Shown here: positions 22,716 to 31,218 of the stretch, piece by piece | Position numbering within the stretch: position 1 is the stretch's first letter | Layout: the number at the start of each line of letters is the position of its first letter | Source of the DNA: a virus | Strand: one strand, 5' to 3' | IMG/VR virus record: IMGVR_UViG_3300024348_000129 | Span: 1 to 36,018 of that record | Length of the DNA: 36,018 bases | Program-made: the position numbers and the translations under genes | Notes under the pieces: model-generated | What the model was told of the DNA's origin: nothing | Databases searched by the model: none | Seen by the model: the letters and a program-made list of their open reading frames with translations, nothing else

Positions 22716-22717
22716 AG

Positions 22718-23503
22718 TCAAACACCCATTTGTTTGCGTATTTTAGTTGCTGAAATAGCGTGTGTGGCATCATCAAAAGATTCTTGCTCAATTTTATAGC
22801 CAACATCCCGACCATATGTAATATTTACCACATTAGGCACAAGCTGAATTTCGTACTGACCTTGATACAAAGGGTCTAGATCACGCTTGATAAAATCTTT
22901 GACTTGATTAGCGGCAAACGGGTTTGAGCCGTTCCAACCCTGACAGTCTCTGATCTGAATTACGACCTGACCAGTTTTAGCCAATGCTCTTTCAAACAGC
23001 TTACGATGGCCTTCATGCCAAGGTTGCCATCTACCTAACATCTGTACAGTTTCTTTCTGCCAATCAAATACAGGACGTTGGCGGTTGTCCAAAATGTGTG
23101 CCGCAATGAACTCACCCCACTTCTCAGCTTTTTGCTCTGTAATTCTGAAGTCATACTGCTCTGGAGCAACAAACATCTTGTTGGTATCTTCAAAACGGCC
23201 TTGGTTAATAGTGTCAACCCAAACAGTCCAATCAGCTTTAAAGTTGTTACGCATCTCAACCAGTGGGGCAACAAAGTCACAGATCACAAAATCAACATCG
23301 TAGCTGTCAGCCAACTCACGCATACGCAAACTCTGGCGAATACGGCCTTCATGCGAAAAATCCCAATCGTTGTACTTTTTACGCACATCATCGGCATTAA
23401 GCCACATGACTGTTTTGCGCTCAGCTTGCAAGTGGTCAAGAATGTGCTGTGCAAGGTACGTTTTACCAGCACCGGGCAAGCCCATAATTAGTATGCGTTT
23501 CAT
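22718..23503 (-). CDS. APS-kinase-like / HxGH nucleotidyltransferase fusion, 261 aa
   Basis: The N-terminal P-loop kinase has Walker A GLPGAGKT (K14), NADDVR (37-41) and DFSHEGRIRQSLRMRELA (48-65), the adenylylsulfate kinase pattern. The Asn that contacts APS in CysC seems replaced by Gln. The C-terminal domain has GRWQPWHEGH (H163, H166) and ISATKIR (250-256), the signature of HxGH nucleotidyltransferases (NMNAT, cytidylyltransferase and ATP sulfurylase superfamily). If the second half is sulfurylase-like, the protein could make PAPS alone; an NAD-type or other role is the alternative. Phage relatives are often annotated as adenylylsulfate kinase. ATG 23506 is an alternative start. Confidence 0.75.
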   Translation of the reverse strand: MKRILIMGLPGAGKTYLAQHILDHLQAERKTVMWLNADDVRKKYNDWDFSHEGRIRQSLRMRELADSYDVDFVICDFVAPLVEMRNNFKADWTVWVDTINQGRFEDTNKMFVAPEQYDFRITEQKAEKWGEFIAAHILDNRQRPVFDWQKETVQMLGRWQPWHEGHRKLFERALAKTGQVVIQIRDCQGWNGSNPFAANQVKDFIKRDLDPLYQGQYEIQLVPNVVNITYGRDVGYKIEQESFDDATHAISATKIRKQMGV

Positions 23504-23506
23504 CAT

Positions 23507-23884
23507 TTAACCTTGTACTATGTCCGCAAAATCGCGCCATGCGCCAAGCGGTTCACTCCAAACATAATTACGTCCGTCATCCGCAGGGCGAGGAATTGGA
23601 GGCGTCCATTCATTTGTAACGGTGTCAAACGTCCAAGAGGGGTACGGAGAAGGGTCTATAAAAATGTCTCTCTCAGCGTCGTATGTTGCGTCAATTTGCG
23701 CATAGCGTTTTCTAAAATTGCCGTTGTAACTTGTTTGAACCCATCGACCACCAAAATGCGATTGACAAAAGGTGATTCCAATAGCCTCTGACTCTTGACC
23801 ATCAGCATCAAGCATCTCCAAATTTGACACAACAATGATACGCAATACTTTGTTGTTGTCGTCGAGTTCCGCAAAATGAGCCAT
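23507..23884 (-). CDS. Conserved aquatic-phage protein, 125 aa
   Basis: Start at ATG 23884, eight bases after AAAGGAA; the upstream ATG 23890 is too close to it. Motifs MAHFAELDDNNKVLRIIVVS (1-20) and WVQTSYNGNFRKRYAQIDAT followed by DPSPYPSWTF match a protein seen in many cyanophages and other aquatic phages beside tail and metabolic genes. Function unknown; often linked to tail or baseplate-region genes. It lies between sulfotransferase and kinase fusion and may serve their product. Confidence 0.75.
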   Translation of the reverse strand: MAHFAELDDNNKVLRIIVVSNLEMLDADGQESEAIGITFCQSHFGGRWVQTSYNGNFRKRYAQIDATYDAERDIFIDPSPYPSWTFDTVTNEWTPPIPRPADDGRNYVWSEPLGAWRDFADIVQG

Positions 23885-23896
23885 TCTCATTTCCTT

Positions 23897-24673
23897 TCAG
23901 ATAAAATTCAAATTTTTAAACATGTTCTCGGTCATTTGGTCACATATGTTTTGAATGTTTGCAGGTAGCGTAATAGTGTTTTTTACAATGCTGATATTAG
24001 ATCGAACGTCATGCATACCATTTAACCCATACACAGTATCATCTTCTTTAAATTTTTGTGAGATGTCGTTAAAGGTATGCGGGTATTTTTCAATACCACA
24101 GTGGTCGTAAACTTCCCCAACGACAGATTCTGATTTTTCAACTAACGACTGGTACGAAACAAATAAAAACTCGTCCCCACCAATTAGTTTCGCAAACTCA
24201 ATCGCGTTAATTGCATTGCACAACGGGTCTGTGTTTTGTAAAAGCAAATCGGTATACGGGTCACCTTGCCAATTGTTATCTAATCTGAGTTTTACAAAAG
24301 ATTTTACAATTTCATCTATGGGTCTAACAAGAATTACTATTCTTGGCGAATCCGACATATACCGTTTTAGCAATTGCAGATTTGAATACATGGGCCATGT
24401 TCTGCCCTTGTCAAAAACAATTGGTTTATCTATCTTTGAATAGTACAAATCTGGTAACGCACCAACAATTTCATTTTGAGTATGTGGTAAACGCCTATTG
24501 GCTTTTAATGCTTCTGACGATGGCCCTTCAATAGAACTATGCAAGTCCCACATCATTTGACATAGTGATGAGTTTCCTTCGGTGTGGATTAATGGGTTTT
24601 GTTCCAGAATTGCCGAAAGTAAAGTTGAGCCTGAGCGTGGCAATCCACTCAAAAAGAAAAACTGATGCTTCAT
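23897..24673 (-). CDS. PAPS-dependent sulfotransferase, 258 aa
   Basis: It transfers sulfate from PAPS to a hydroxyl or amine. The N-terminal SGLPRSGSTLL (residues 9-19) is the 5'-phosphosulfate loop of this family, and ILVRPIDEIVKSFVKLR is the 3'-phosphate-binding region. TEGNSSLCQMMWDL and the C-terminal NGMHDVRSNIS segment are typical of the cytosolic/bacterial branch. No signal peptide, so the acceptor is made or folded in the cytoplasm. It begins two bases after the glycine-rich adhesin stop, suggesting the virion fibre or a host glycan precursor as target. Confidence 0.85.
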   Translation of the reverse strand: MKHQFFFLSGLPRSGSTLLSAILEQNPLIHTEGNSSLCQMMWDLHSSIEGPSSEALKANRRLPHTQNEIVGALPDLYYSKIDKPIVFDKGRTWPMYSNLQLLKRYMSDSPRIVILVRPIDEIVKSFVKLRLDNNWQGDPYTDLLLQNTDPLCNAINAIEFAKLIGGDEFLFVSYQSLVEKSESVVGEVYDHCGIEKYPHTFNDISQKFKEDDTVYGLNGMHDVRSNISIVKNTITLPANIQNICDQMTENMFKNLNFI

Positions 24674-24674
24674 G

Positions 24675-25601
24675 TTAAAACCTTATAGACCCTGAAGCTG
24701 TGTATATGTAGGATCGAAATGTACTATAAAGGGAGATCACTGGAGAACCAGTTGTAGTCCTTGCTTCTGAGTACGATGATGCATAGCGAATAATAACGAT
24801 TCCCGACCCTCCCGCTTTGGCGCTACTATCGGTGTAAGCACCTCCGCCACCACCCCCAGTATTTACCAATCCTGCCGTAGAATCAGCAGAAGTTCTCCCT
24901 CCATCACCACCACCACCGGGGCCTCCGGGGGTATCAAATAAATAGGTAGTACCTCCTGAATTTCCTCCTCCTCCCCCGCCTGCATAATAAGTGGTAATCC
25001 CCGTAGCATAAGTGGATGTTGCGCCAAGTCCACCCCTTGTTCGGTTTTGACCTGCGCTTCCTTCACCTGTTGAAGTTGCGCCACCACCTTGCCCAGCGGC
25101 ACTAGCAGACGGTCTAGCTCCACCATCAAACCCTTGCCCTGCCGTTCCAAGCCCGGGGCTTCCATTGAATCCAGCACCACCGCCAGAACCACCATTTTTA
25201 CCATTTCTATTCGCGGGTGTAGCGCTATAGCTTCCGCCGCCCCCACCACCAGTAGAGGTTATGCCATTGAAAACAGAATTTGACCCGCTGGTTCCGGGCC
25301 GATTAGCCGCTCCGCCTCCACCAACAGTGACTGTGTAGGTAGTACCAGCAGTTACTGCTAACGATGTTCCTGTAAGGTATCCACCAGCACCTCCACCGCC
25401 CCCGTTGTAGTGCCCTCCTCCACCCCCACCCGCAACAACAACGTAGTCAACTGAAGGTGGTGGATTAGTTGGGGAGCCGGGCCATGTACCAGCACCAGAA
25501 TACTGGGAGGCTTGTGTATTTACAAAAACACCAGAAGCAGAGGTCTGGGTAACATTTGGGCCTGTTTTTCGGATCAGGCCACCCGAATAACGAAGGCTCA
25601 T
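24675..25601 (-). CDS. Glycine-rich tail adhesin / fibre protein, 308 aa
   Basis: A short N-terminal part precedes SVDYVVVAGGGGGG, followed by repeated runs of five to six Gly (residues about 55-275) in the glycine-rich pattern of phage tail adhesins. The C-terminus is Ser/Thr/Tyr-rich and ends YTASGSIRF. Such proteins form a polyglycine-II sandwich at the fibre tip that binds host receptors. Codon use in the Gly runs makes the region GC-rich. It shares one base with the upstream gene stop (TAATG) and is next to the sulfotransferase. Confidence 0.82.
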   Translation of the reverse strand: MSLRYSGGLIRKTGPNVTQTSASGVFVNTQASQYSGAGTWPGSPTNPPPSVDYVVVAGGGGGGHYNGGGGGAGGYLTGTSLAVTAGTTYTVTVGGGGAANRPGTSGSNSVFNGITSTGGGGGGSYSATPANRNGKNGGSGGGAGFNGSPGLGTAGQGFDGGARPSASAAGQGGGATSTGEGSAGQNRTRGGLGATSTYATGITTYYAGGGGGGNSGGTTYLFDTPGGPGGGGDGGRTSADSTAGLVNTGGGGGGAYTDSSAKAGGSGIVIIRYASSYSEARTTTGSPVISLYSTFRSYIYTASGSIRF

Positions 25602-25975
25602 TAGCTAATCTCCTCCCAAGAAGCGATTACTGTAATTTTATTTGCTGTTCCTGCTGTAGCACCAATTGATTTGTTTTCCAACAAATACATTGTGGATGTC
25701 TTATCAATAACAACTATTGAAGAGGCAGCTGGAACACTTAAAGTAGTTACCCAAGGAAACGCAGTTCCACCGATAGCGGCTGCGCTGTACATATTAATAG
25801 TCACTGTGTACGCAGTGCTGGCATCATTGTTAGACACAACAAGCGTGTTAATTTTGTAAACTTGACCACTGGAGGCTGCATTACTTACAATGCTTGTTGC
25901 ACCAGTTGAAGAAAGTGACGTAAGTGATGTATTGCCGTAAGCGTTAGAACTAGCAAAAATATTTGGATTAGCCAT
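25601..25975 (-). CDS. Small virion beta-protein, 124 aa
   Basis: Beta-rich and Ser/Thr/Ala-rich, with SSGQVYKINTLVVSNNDAST (residues 35-54) and TKST-MYLLENKS, ending ITVIASWEEIS. It resembles proteins found near tail fibre genes in aquatic phages, probably a fibre-attachment or decoration protein. Located between two fibre genes. No enzyme motif. Confidence 0.68.
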   Translation of the reverse strand: MANPNIFASSNAYGNTSLTSLSSTGATSIVSNAASSGQVYKINTLVVSNNDASTAYTVTINMYSAAAIGGTAFPWVTTLSVPAASSIVVIDKTSTMYLLENKSIGATAGTANKITVIASWEEIS

Positions 25976-25985
25976 TTAAAACTCC

Positions 25986-27557
25986 TTAGAATCCGAGAAC
26001 CATAGCGATTGTTGAAACCTGTGCTCTGGTTAACCCAGAAGCAGCGGGGGCAGAAGAAACCCAAGTTGTACCGTTAGAAGATAATACGTTCCCTGCTGTG
26101 CTAGGGGCTACCGCCAGCAGTGCGGATGTGCCATTGCCTAACAACACATTATTAGCTGTCAAACTGGCAGCACCTGTGCCACCATTAGCTACTGGAAGAG
26201 TACCAGTAACACCTGTTGTTAATGGAAGTCCTGTAGTATTAGTTAAAACACCACTAGAAGGAGTACCTAGAACAGGGGTAGTTAGTGTAGGGCTTGTAAG
26301 TGTTTTATTTGTAAGTGTCTCAGTACCAGTAAGAGTAGCAAAACCACCTGCTGTAAAGGCTGCTTGAGTCCATGCACTACCTGACCAGACAAATAAAGTA
26401 TTAGATGTTGAGTTCCAATATAAAGCACCTGTTAACAATGTGTTACCATCATTGTCAACTGTTGGAGCTGAAGCTTTAGGGCCAAGATACCTGTCATCAA
26501 AGCTATCATAGGACGCTGCAGCTGATGATGCTGAAGCACTGGCTGCAGAGGCCGACGAAGAAGCTGCAGAAGCTGAGTTAGCTGCATTAGTCTCTGAAGT
26601 AGCTGCATTGGATGCTGAGGTAGCTGCTGAAGTTGCACTACCAAGGATGCTATCTACGTAAGCCTTACGAGTCAAGTCATCGTCAGCTGTTGGAGTAGCT
26701 GTAGATGTTACCTTGTTAGCACCCATGACAATGTTACCAGTCATGGTTCCACCTGCTAGAGGTAGATTCAAAGCATCTGCAGTATCTACGTAGGTCTTAG
26801 TAGTTGCATCAGTACCTGCAGTTGGAGTACCTAGACCTGTGATCTTAGACGTACCCATTGCAATAGCACCTGACATAGTACCACCAGCCAATGCAAGTTT
26901 ACCTGCAATAGCTGTAGTCAATGTAGCTGCAATGTTAGCATCATCATTCAAAGCATCAGATATTTCACCTAGAGTATCCAAAGTAGCTGGAGCTGTACCA
27001 ATAAGGTTACTGATAGCTGTATCTACATAGGACTTAGGAGCTGCATCACCGGAGTTAGTAGGTGTTGGCAGACCTGTAATGGTAGCTGCAGTACCTGAGT
27101 TCATGTCCAATGTACCGTTGATGGTTACATTGTTGAACGAGGAAGAACCTGAAGAGGCTGTGACGTTACCAGTTAAGTTACCTGTGACATTGCCAGTTAC
27201 GTTACCTGTCAAGTTACCAGTTACGTTACCAGTTACACCGCCTGTGATAGCACCAACAAAGCCAGTAGTAGCAGTCACTGTAGTACCTGTTACAGCAGCT
27301 GCAGTGGTAGCTCCAATGGGAGTATTATTGATAGTGCCACCAGTGATGGCAACACCAGCTGAAGAACCACCTGTGACAGCTACAGCATTGGCTTCTTGAT
27401 TACCTAAAGATCCTACAATTTTAACAACAGTTGCACTATTGTCTTTAGTGTATAACTTCTTATCGGTGACGTTAATAGCTAACTCACCCTTAGTTAAGTC
27501 TCCTGCTGCAGGTGTAGCAGATGCTGTGCTACTGTTCTTAGTAATGATTGTAGTCAT
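25986..27557 (-). CDS. Tail fibre protein with tandem repeats, 523 aa
   Basis: The N-terminal region (residues 1-45) resembles a virion-anchoring domain (GELAINVTDKKLYTKD). Next come tandem GNVT/GNLT tetrapeptide repeats (about 106-131), a GLPTPTNSGDAAPKSYVDTA fibre motif repeated in variants, two LAGGTM-(S/T)-G copies, an Ala/Ser-rich helical part and a C-terminal fibre domain. Short T/A/G-rich repeats of this type build trimeric beta fibres. It would mediate receptor contact. DNA for the repeats is at about 27161-27243. Confidence 0.82.
   Translation of the reverse strand: MTTIITKNSSTASATPAAGDLTKGELAINVTDKKLYTKDNSATVVKIVGSLGNQEANAVAVTGGSSAGVAITGGTINNTPIGATTAAAVTGTTVTATTGFVGAITGGVTGNVTGNLTGNVTGNVTGNLTGNVTASSGSSSFNNVTINGTLDMNSGTAATITGLPTPTNSGDAAPKSYVDTAISNLIGTAPATLDTLGEISDALNDDANIAATLTTAIAGKLALAGGTMSGAIAMGTSKITGLGTPTAGTDATTKTYVDTADALNLPLAGGTMTGNIVMGANKVTSTATPTADDDLTRKAYVDSILGSATSAATSASNAATSETNAANSASAASSSASAASASASSAAASYDSFDDRYLGPKASAPTVDNDGNTLLTGALYWNSTSNTLFVWSGSAWTQAAFTAGGFATLTGTETLTNKTLTSPTLTTPVLGTPSSGVLTNTTGLPLTTGVTGTLPVANGGTGAASLTANNVLLGNGTSALLAVAPSTAGNVLSSNGTTWVSSAPAASGLTRAQVSTIAMVLGF
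27161..27243 (-). repeat. Tandem 12-bp repeat in tail fibre gene
   Basis: About six copies of a 12-bp unit encoding GNVT or GNLT. The units differ at silent positions. The array can gain or lose copies by slippage and so vary the shaft length. Confidence 0.8.
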
Positions 27558-27576
27558 TTAATGCCTTTATTGGTAA

Positions 27577-29652
27577 TCAATATCTGGTTTTATTTGCGTA
27601 AATAGCGTTTAATTTAGCTGCTTGTTCATCAATAAGTTGTTGCTGCATAGCAGGGCTATAAGCAGTTATACCTTTAATTGTATTTGCATAGGTATTTAAA
27701 ATATCATCAAAAGAAGTTCTTATACGGTTTGCTTCATATGAAGATGTAGTCATCAGGTCTGCAGGTGGTGTATAATCTTCAGGTAATGAGTTAGGATCAA
27801 CTGTAAATCCTAAACCTCCTGAACCTGTCTTGGCAAACTCACCCAAAGCTGCAGGAGCATACTTTGCAAGTGCTTCCTGAGTTGGCATATCAGCTTGCAG
27901 ACCAAGATTAGCAAAGAAGCCTGTAGGGTTTCTAGGATCTACGCCAGCTGCTGCATAAGCTGCTTCAGCTACAGGGCCGGGGACACCCATGATCTGAGAC
28001 TGCTGATATACATCATAAGCTCTTTGCATTGCTGGTGTAAGCGTAGATAAGTCTACAGTATTAACAGAGCCTTGACTTACAACGTCCTCATAAGAACGAG
28101 GAGCATTTACAGCTTGTGTAATAGCTGAAGTAGCTGCTGCTGGAAGGTCTTGTAAGTTAGGATTGTTTAACAACACTGCTACTTGAGCCTGTGGAGTCAT
28201 TGCATTACCACTCATTAAACCATCTGTAGTTCCTATAGTAGGCACTGTAACTACAGGAGGTGTAGGCACTACAGGAGTAGCGGTTGTGGGTACTACAGGA
28301 GTAACTGGTGTGGTTGCTACTGGAGTAGAAGGAACAGCAGTTGCTAATGTTGGGGGTACTGTTCTAGCAGGAGCTGTTGAACCTTGTGGTTTTTGGAGGG
28401 CTGCTAAAGCAGCTGCTAATGCGGTTTGTTGTTGTTGTTGCTGTGGTTGAGCAGTTTGAGCAGGTGGTAGCTCATTCTTAAACATACTAGACACAGAATA
28501 ACCAGCTGAAGGGCTAAACTCACCTGAGTACCACTGCTGAAGAGGTGTCATAACATCTCTAGGAGCATTAGGCATCATCTGATTATAACTTTGCTGAATA
28601 GCGTTATAATATCCTTGAGTGTTAGAAGGTACACCTTGAGTTGGTGTAGATGTAGCTGTTGTTGCTGTTGTTCCAGTACCTGTTGTTGAATTATTTACAA
28701 GTCCTGTAATTGCACTTAAACTAAGGCCAGTCTGCAAAAGACTTAGTAATTGCGCTGGTGTAAGCCCACCAATAGTAGAGGTTAAACCATCAGTAATAGT
28801 TGTAGCAGGTACTGTTAAACCTGTAGTACCTGTTATAAGCGCACTTTGGGCAGCAGCATCAGCAGCTAATTTATCAGCAACAGACTGAGCTGTAATGCCA
28901 GCGTCAATTCCTGTTAACAAACCACTACCACCAGTTAAATTAGTTAATGTTGGTACGGCAGCACCTGTAAGTGTTGCATTTGCAAAAGTTTCAGCACCCA
29001 AAGTACCACCTGCACCACCTGTTGCTAAATCAAGTTGAGCAAGTTCAGCAGCTGTTAATCCTGCAGTACCTGTGCCATATAAAGAAGCAGCCTCAGCTGC
29101 AGTTAAAGCACCCGTACCTGTTGGGATACCACTTAGACCTGCTAAGTCAGCACCAACAACTCCAGAAGTACCAGCTGTTCCTGCAGTTCCACTTAACAAA
29201 CCATCAAAAGCACCACCAAGACCACCAAACAACAGTGCTGATCCTAATAAAAACTCTTTGAAACCACTATCAGTCTTTTGAGTTTTAGTTGTATTTATAA
29301 ACTCACCAGTAGGGGAATAGTTTTGAATATCTGAACCAACAGGAAGCTCATCATTAATGCCACCTTTGGTCTTGTAAACACCAATACTTTCAATACCACC
29401 AATTTGTTGGTCTTCACCTGAACCTGTAACTTTATAGTTTGGCTGAACCCATGTATCTCCAAGTAGCGTTGCTTGTCCATAAGGAACTACTGCAGCAATA
29501 CGAGAGATTATTTGGCCTTCAGGAATACCCACAGCTTTTGACATTTGAGCCGGGCTAATCTTGTATGTCTCCATTGCCTTAAAAATAGTAGCATCATCCA
29601 TACCGGGATTAGCTTTAAGGAAATTAACAATATCCTGTGTAGAGACTGCCAT
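27577..29652 (-). CDS. Large virion protein with low-complexity middle, 691 aa
   Basis: A globular N-terminus (about residues 1-130) is followed by hydrophobic Gly/Leu segments near 130-150 and a long Ala/Thr/Gly/Pro-rich low-complexity part, including QPQQQQQQTALAAALAALQK. The helical C-terminus is YANTIKGITAYSPAMQQQLI and on. Its position between capsid and fibre genes suggests a tail, ejection or fibre-attachment role. No enzyme motif. ATG 29652 has AAGG nine bases upstream; ATG 29658, overlapping the previous stop (ATGA), is the alternative. Confidence 0.62.
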   Translation of the reverse strand: MAVSTQDIVNFLKANPGMDDATIFKAMETYKISPAQMSKAVGIPEGQIISRIAAVVPYGQATLLGDTWVQPNYKVTGSGEDQQIGGIESIGVYKTKGGINDELPVGSDIQNYSPTGEFINTTKTQKTDSGFKEFLLGSALLFGGLGGAFDGLLSGTAGTAGTSGVVGADLAGLSGIPTGTGALTAAEAASLYGTGTAGLTAAELAQLDLATGGAGGTLGAETFANATLTGAAVPTLTNLTGGSGLLTGIDAGITAQSVADKLAADAAAQSALITGTTGLTVPATTITDGLTSTIGGLTPAQLLSLLQTGLSLSAITGLVNNSTTGTGTTATTATSTPTQGVPSNTQGYYNAIQQSYNQMMPNAPRDVMTPLQQWYSGEFSPSAGYSVSSMFKNELPPAQTAQPQQQQQQTALAAALAALQKPQGSTAPARTVPPTLATAVPSTPVATTPVTPVVPTTATPVVPTPPVVTVPTIGTTDGLMSGNAMTPQAQVAVLLNNPNLQDLPAAATSAITQAVNAPRSYEDVVSQGSVNTVDLSTLTPAMQRAYDVYQQSQIMGVPGPVAEAAYAAAGVDPRNPTGFFANLGLQADMPTQEALAKYAPAALGEFAKTGSGGLGFTVDPNSLPEDYTPPADLMTTSSYEANRIRTSFDDILNTYANTIKGITAYSPAMQQQLIDEQAAKLNAIYANKTRY

Positions 29653-29654
29653 AG

Positions 29655-29987
29655 TCATTCGCCTTTTCTGTATAACTCGAACGTGTTGATAATATTCATT
29701 GTTGAACCAGTTTCAGAAGTTGCTCTAACTTGATCGCCCTCTTCAAGAACAATATAAGCACCATCGTTAAATTTAATAAACTGAGTTGCAGTTAATATAT
29801 AGTTATCTAATACGTAAATCTCAGTAGCTGTACTTGCGTCATACCACACAACATCAATGTATTTATTATTACCTGAATGGTTTACAACGTAACAAAGAGG
29901 CCACCTAGCATAGTAACCAGTGGGTACTGTAAAAATAGTAGTCTGCGTTGCAGCAGTAAGAACATTACCCGTCGATATTGGTTTCAT
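29655..29987 (-). CDS. Small beta-rich virion protein, 110 aa
   Basis: Contains TIFTVPTGYYARWPLCYVVN (residues 18-37) and IDVVWYDASTATEIYVLDN (44-62), ending in a fibre-like ETGSTMNIINTFELYRKG. I recognise a family in aquatic phages found between capsid and tail genes; probably a decoration, connector or fibre-attachment protein. It overlaps the upstream gene by 23 bases and the downstream one by ATGA. Confidence 0.68.
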   Translation of the reverse strand: MKPISTGNVLTAATQTTIFTVPTGYYARWPLCYVVNHSGNNKYIDVVWYDASTATEIYVLDNYILTATQFIKFNDGAYIVLEEGDQVRATSETGSTMNIINTFELYRKGE

Positions 29988-30138
29988 CTTGCTTTACTGT
30001 TTTCTTAGATGATACTACTTTAGGAGTTTCTGCTACTTCAATAACTTCAGTGTAGCCAGTGTGTTTACGCATCTCAGCAATCTCGTGCTCTTGGAAGAAC
30101 TCTACTGTGTTACCTGATTGAATACATTTGAATTTCAT
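29965..30138 (-). CDS. Hypothetical protein, 57 aa, after capsid
   Basis: ATG 30138 with AAAGG nine bases upstream, stop TAA at 29965. The sequence MKFKCIQSGNTVEFFQEHEI (1-20), then EMRKHTGYTEV and a charged C-terminal tail (TPKVVSSKKTVKQD), resembles short phage proteins placed after capsid genes, of unknown function. It follows the capsid terminator and overlaps the next gene by 23 bases. Confidence 0.68.
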   Translation of the reverse strand: MKFKCIQSGNTVEFFQEHEIAEMRKHTGYTEVIEVAETPKVVSSKKTVKQDETNIDG

Positions 30139-30176
30139 TGCTGTTAACCTTTCTGATGTACTACATTTAATACATT

Positions 30177-30212
30177 AAAAAGGCTCCCTATACCTCGTGA
30201 GTACAGGGAACC
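30177..30212 (-). terminator. Rho-independent terminator after capsid gene
   Basis: On the minus strand: stem GGTTCCCTGTAC with GTATAGGGAGCC (12 pairs including two G-T), loop TCACGAG, then TTTTT. It lies 13 bases after the capsid stop. Partial read-through would still express the downstream tail genes, while capsid messages could be made in excess. Confidence 0.85.
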
Positions 30213-30224
30213 TAGTTAGTCTAC

Positions 30225-31184
30225 TTAGACGGGAACCACGAGGGCAACGCCACCGTAGTTACGCAACTCAGCGCAACCGTACAAAGTATCAGCTGTGAAC
30301 AGTGTACCGAGGTACTCTTGTTTGTACTGAGTCTGTGAACGGACACCAACTTGTTCAACCAGAACCATAGAGTCTTTGTGAGCCATCAAGCACACACGAC
30401 CCAAGCTAGTACCGGAACCATCAGCAGCAGACTTAGCTGTACCAGCATTAGACGAAACGTAGACTGGAACACCATAGATGTCACCAATCATGCCGTTACG
30501 GATGCTGTTAGCAGAACCAGCTTCACCAACGCTGTTGAAGGTTGTGAACTCAGTCAAACCCAAGATAGTGTTACGTACATTTGGGGGAATCAAGAAGAAG
30601 CGGTTGTCCATAGGAACATCGCTGTCATCAAGACGCTGAATTGTACGACGAATACCAGCTGCTGTCAAAGCCGAAGCATTACCAGCATTGGTGTTAGCTG
30701 TGTAGTCAAAAGCTGTAGAGCCATCACCACCAATGAAAGCACCAGCGTAGCGGAAGTTACCTGCGCCAGCTGTTGAAACATTGAACTGTTGACCCAAGTT
30801 CACCAAGTCAGTATCAACTTGACGACCCAAAGAATAACCAGCATCATCAGTGTAGAACTGACGGAGGCTAGACAATGCTTGGGCTTCAACGATGTCCTCG
30901 ATCAAACGAGAATATTCGTAGTGCTTGTTGATAGAGATAGTTACTTCTGATTCAGTAGCTGCAATGAGTGTAACTTGTGTAGAAGCTGCCTTAGCAGAAG
31001 CTGTGCCACGTGCAGGGACTGGAATGTGAACTACGTCACCTTTCTTGCCCTTGAAGCTCATCTTTTTAACTAGGTTAGCTGCAACCAAGCTCTTTTTGTA
31101 CGCAGCAGCAATCTCGTCACTCCAAACTTCTGGAATAAACGTTGCTGCTGTGGTACTCGTTACGTGATCTGTTCCTAATGCCAT
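30225..31184 (-). CDS. Major capsid protein, 319 aa
   Basis: Forms the icosahedral shell. Motifs typical of phage coat proteins in this branch: TAATFIPEVWSDEI near the N-terminus (13-26), GDVVHIPVPARG (49-60), EVTISINKHYEYSRLIEDI (79-97), a FLIPPNVRNTIL segment and a C-terminal GVRSQTQYKQEYLGTLFTAD. The N-terminal and central parts suggest the HK97-like fold. It follows the scaffold gene, has AGGAG before the ATG and a terminator just downstream, a usual order for this gene. Confidence 0.92.
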   Translation of the reverse strand: MALGTDHVTSTTAATFIPEVWSDEIAAAYKKSLVAANLVKKMSFKGKKGDVVHIPVPARGTASAKAASTQVTLIAATESEVTISINKHYEYSRLIEDIVEAQALSSLRQFYTDDAGYSLGRQVDTDLVNLGQQFNVSTAGAGNFRYAGAFIGGDGSTAFDYTANTNAGNASALTAAGIRRTIQRLDDSDVPMDNRFFLIPPNVRNTILGLTEFTTFNSVGEAGSANSIRNGMIGDIYGVPVYVSSNAGTAKSAADGSGTSLGRVCLMAHKDSMVLVEQVGVRSQTQYKQEYLGTLFTADTLYGCAELRNYGGVALVVPV

Positions 31185-31218
31185 TTTTAAATTCTCCTGT
31201 GAATTTGTGAATTAATAT

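Noticed and set aside
26098-27399. Val/Pro-rich plus-strand frames opposite the tail fibre gene
   Set aside because: Produced by the repeated Thr/Gly codons of the fibre read backwards; composition is unlike a real protein.
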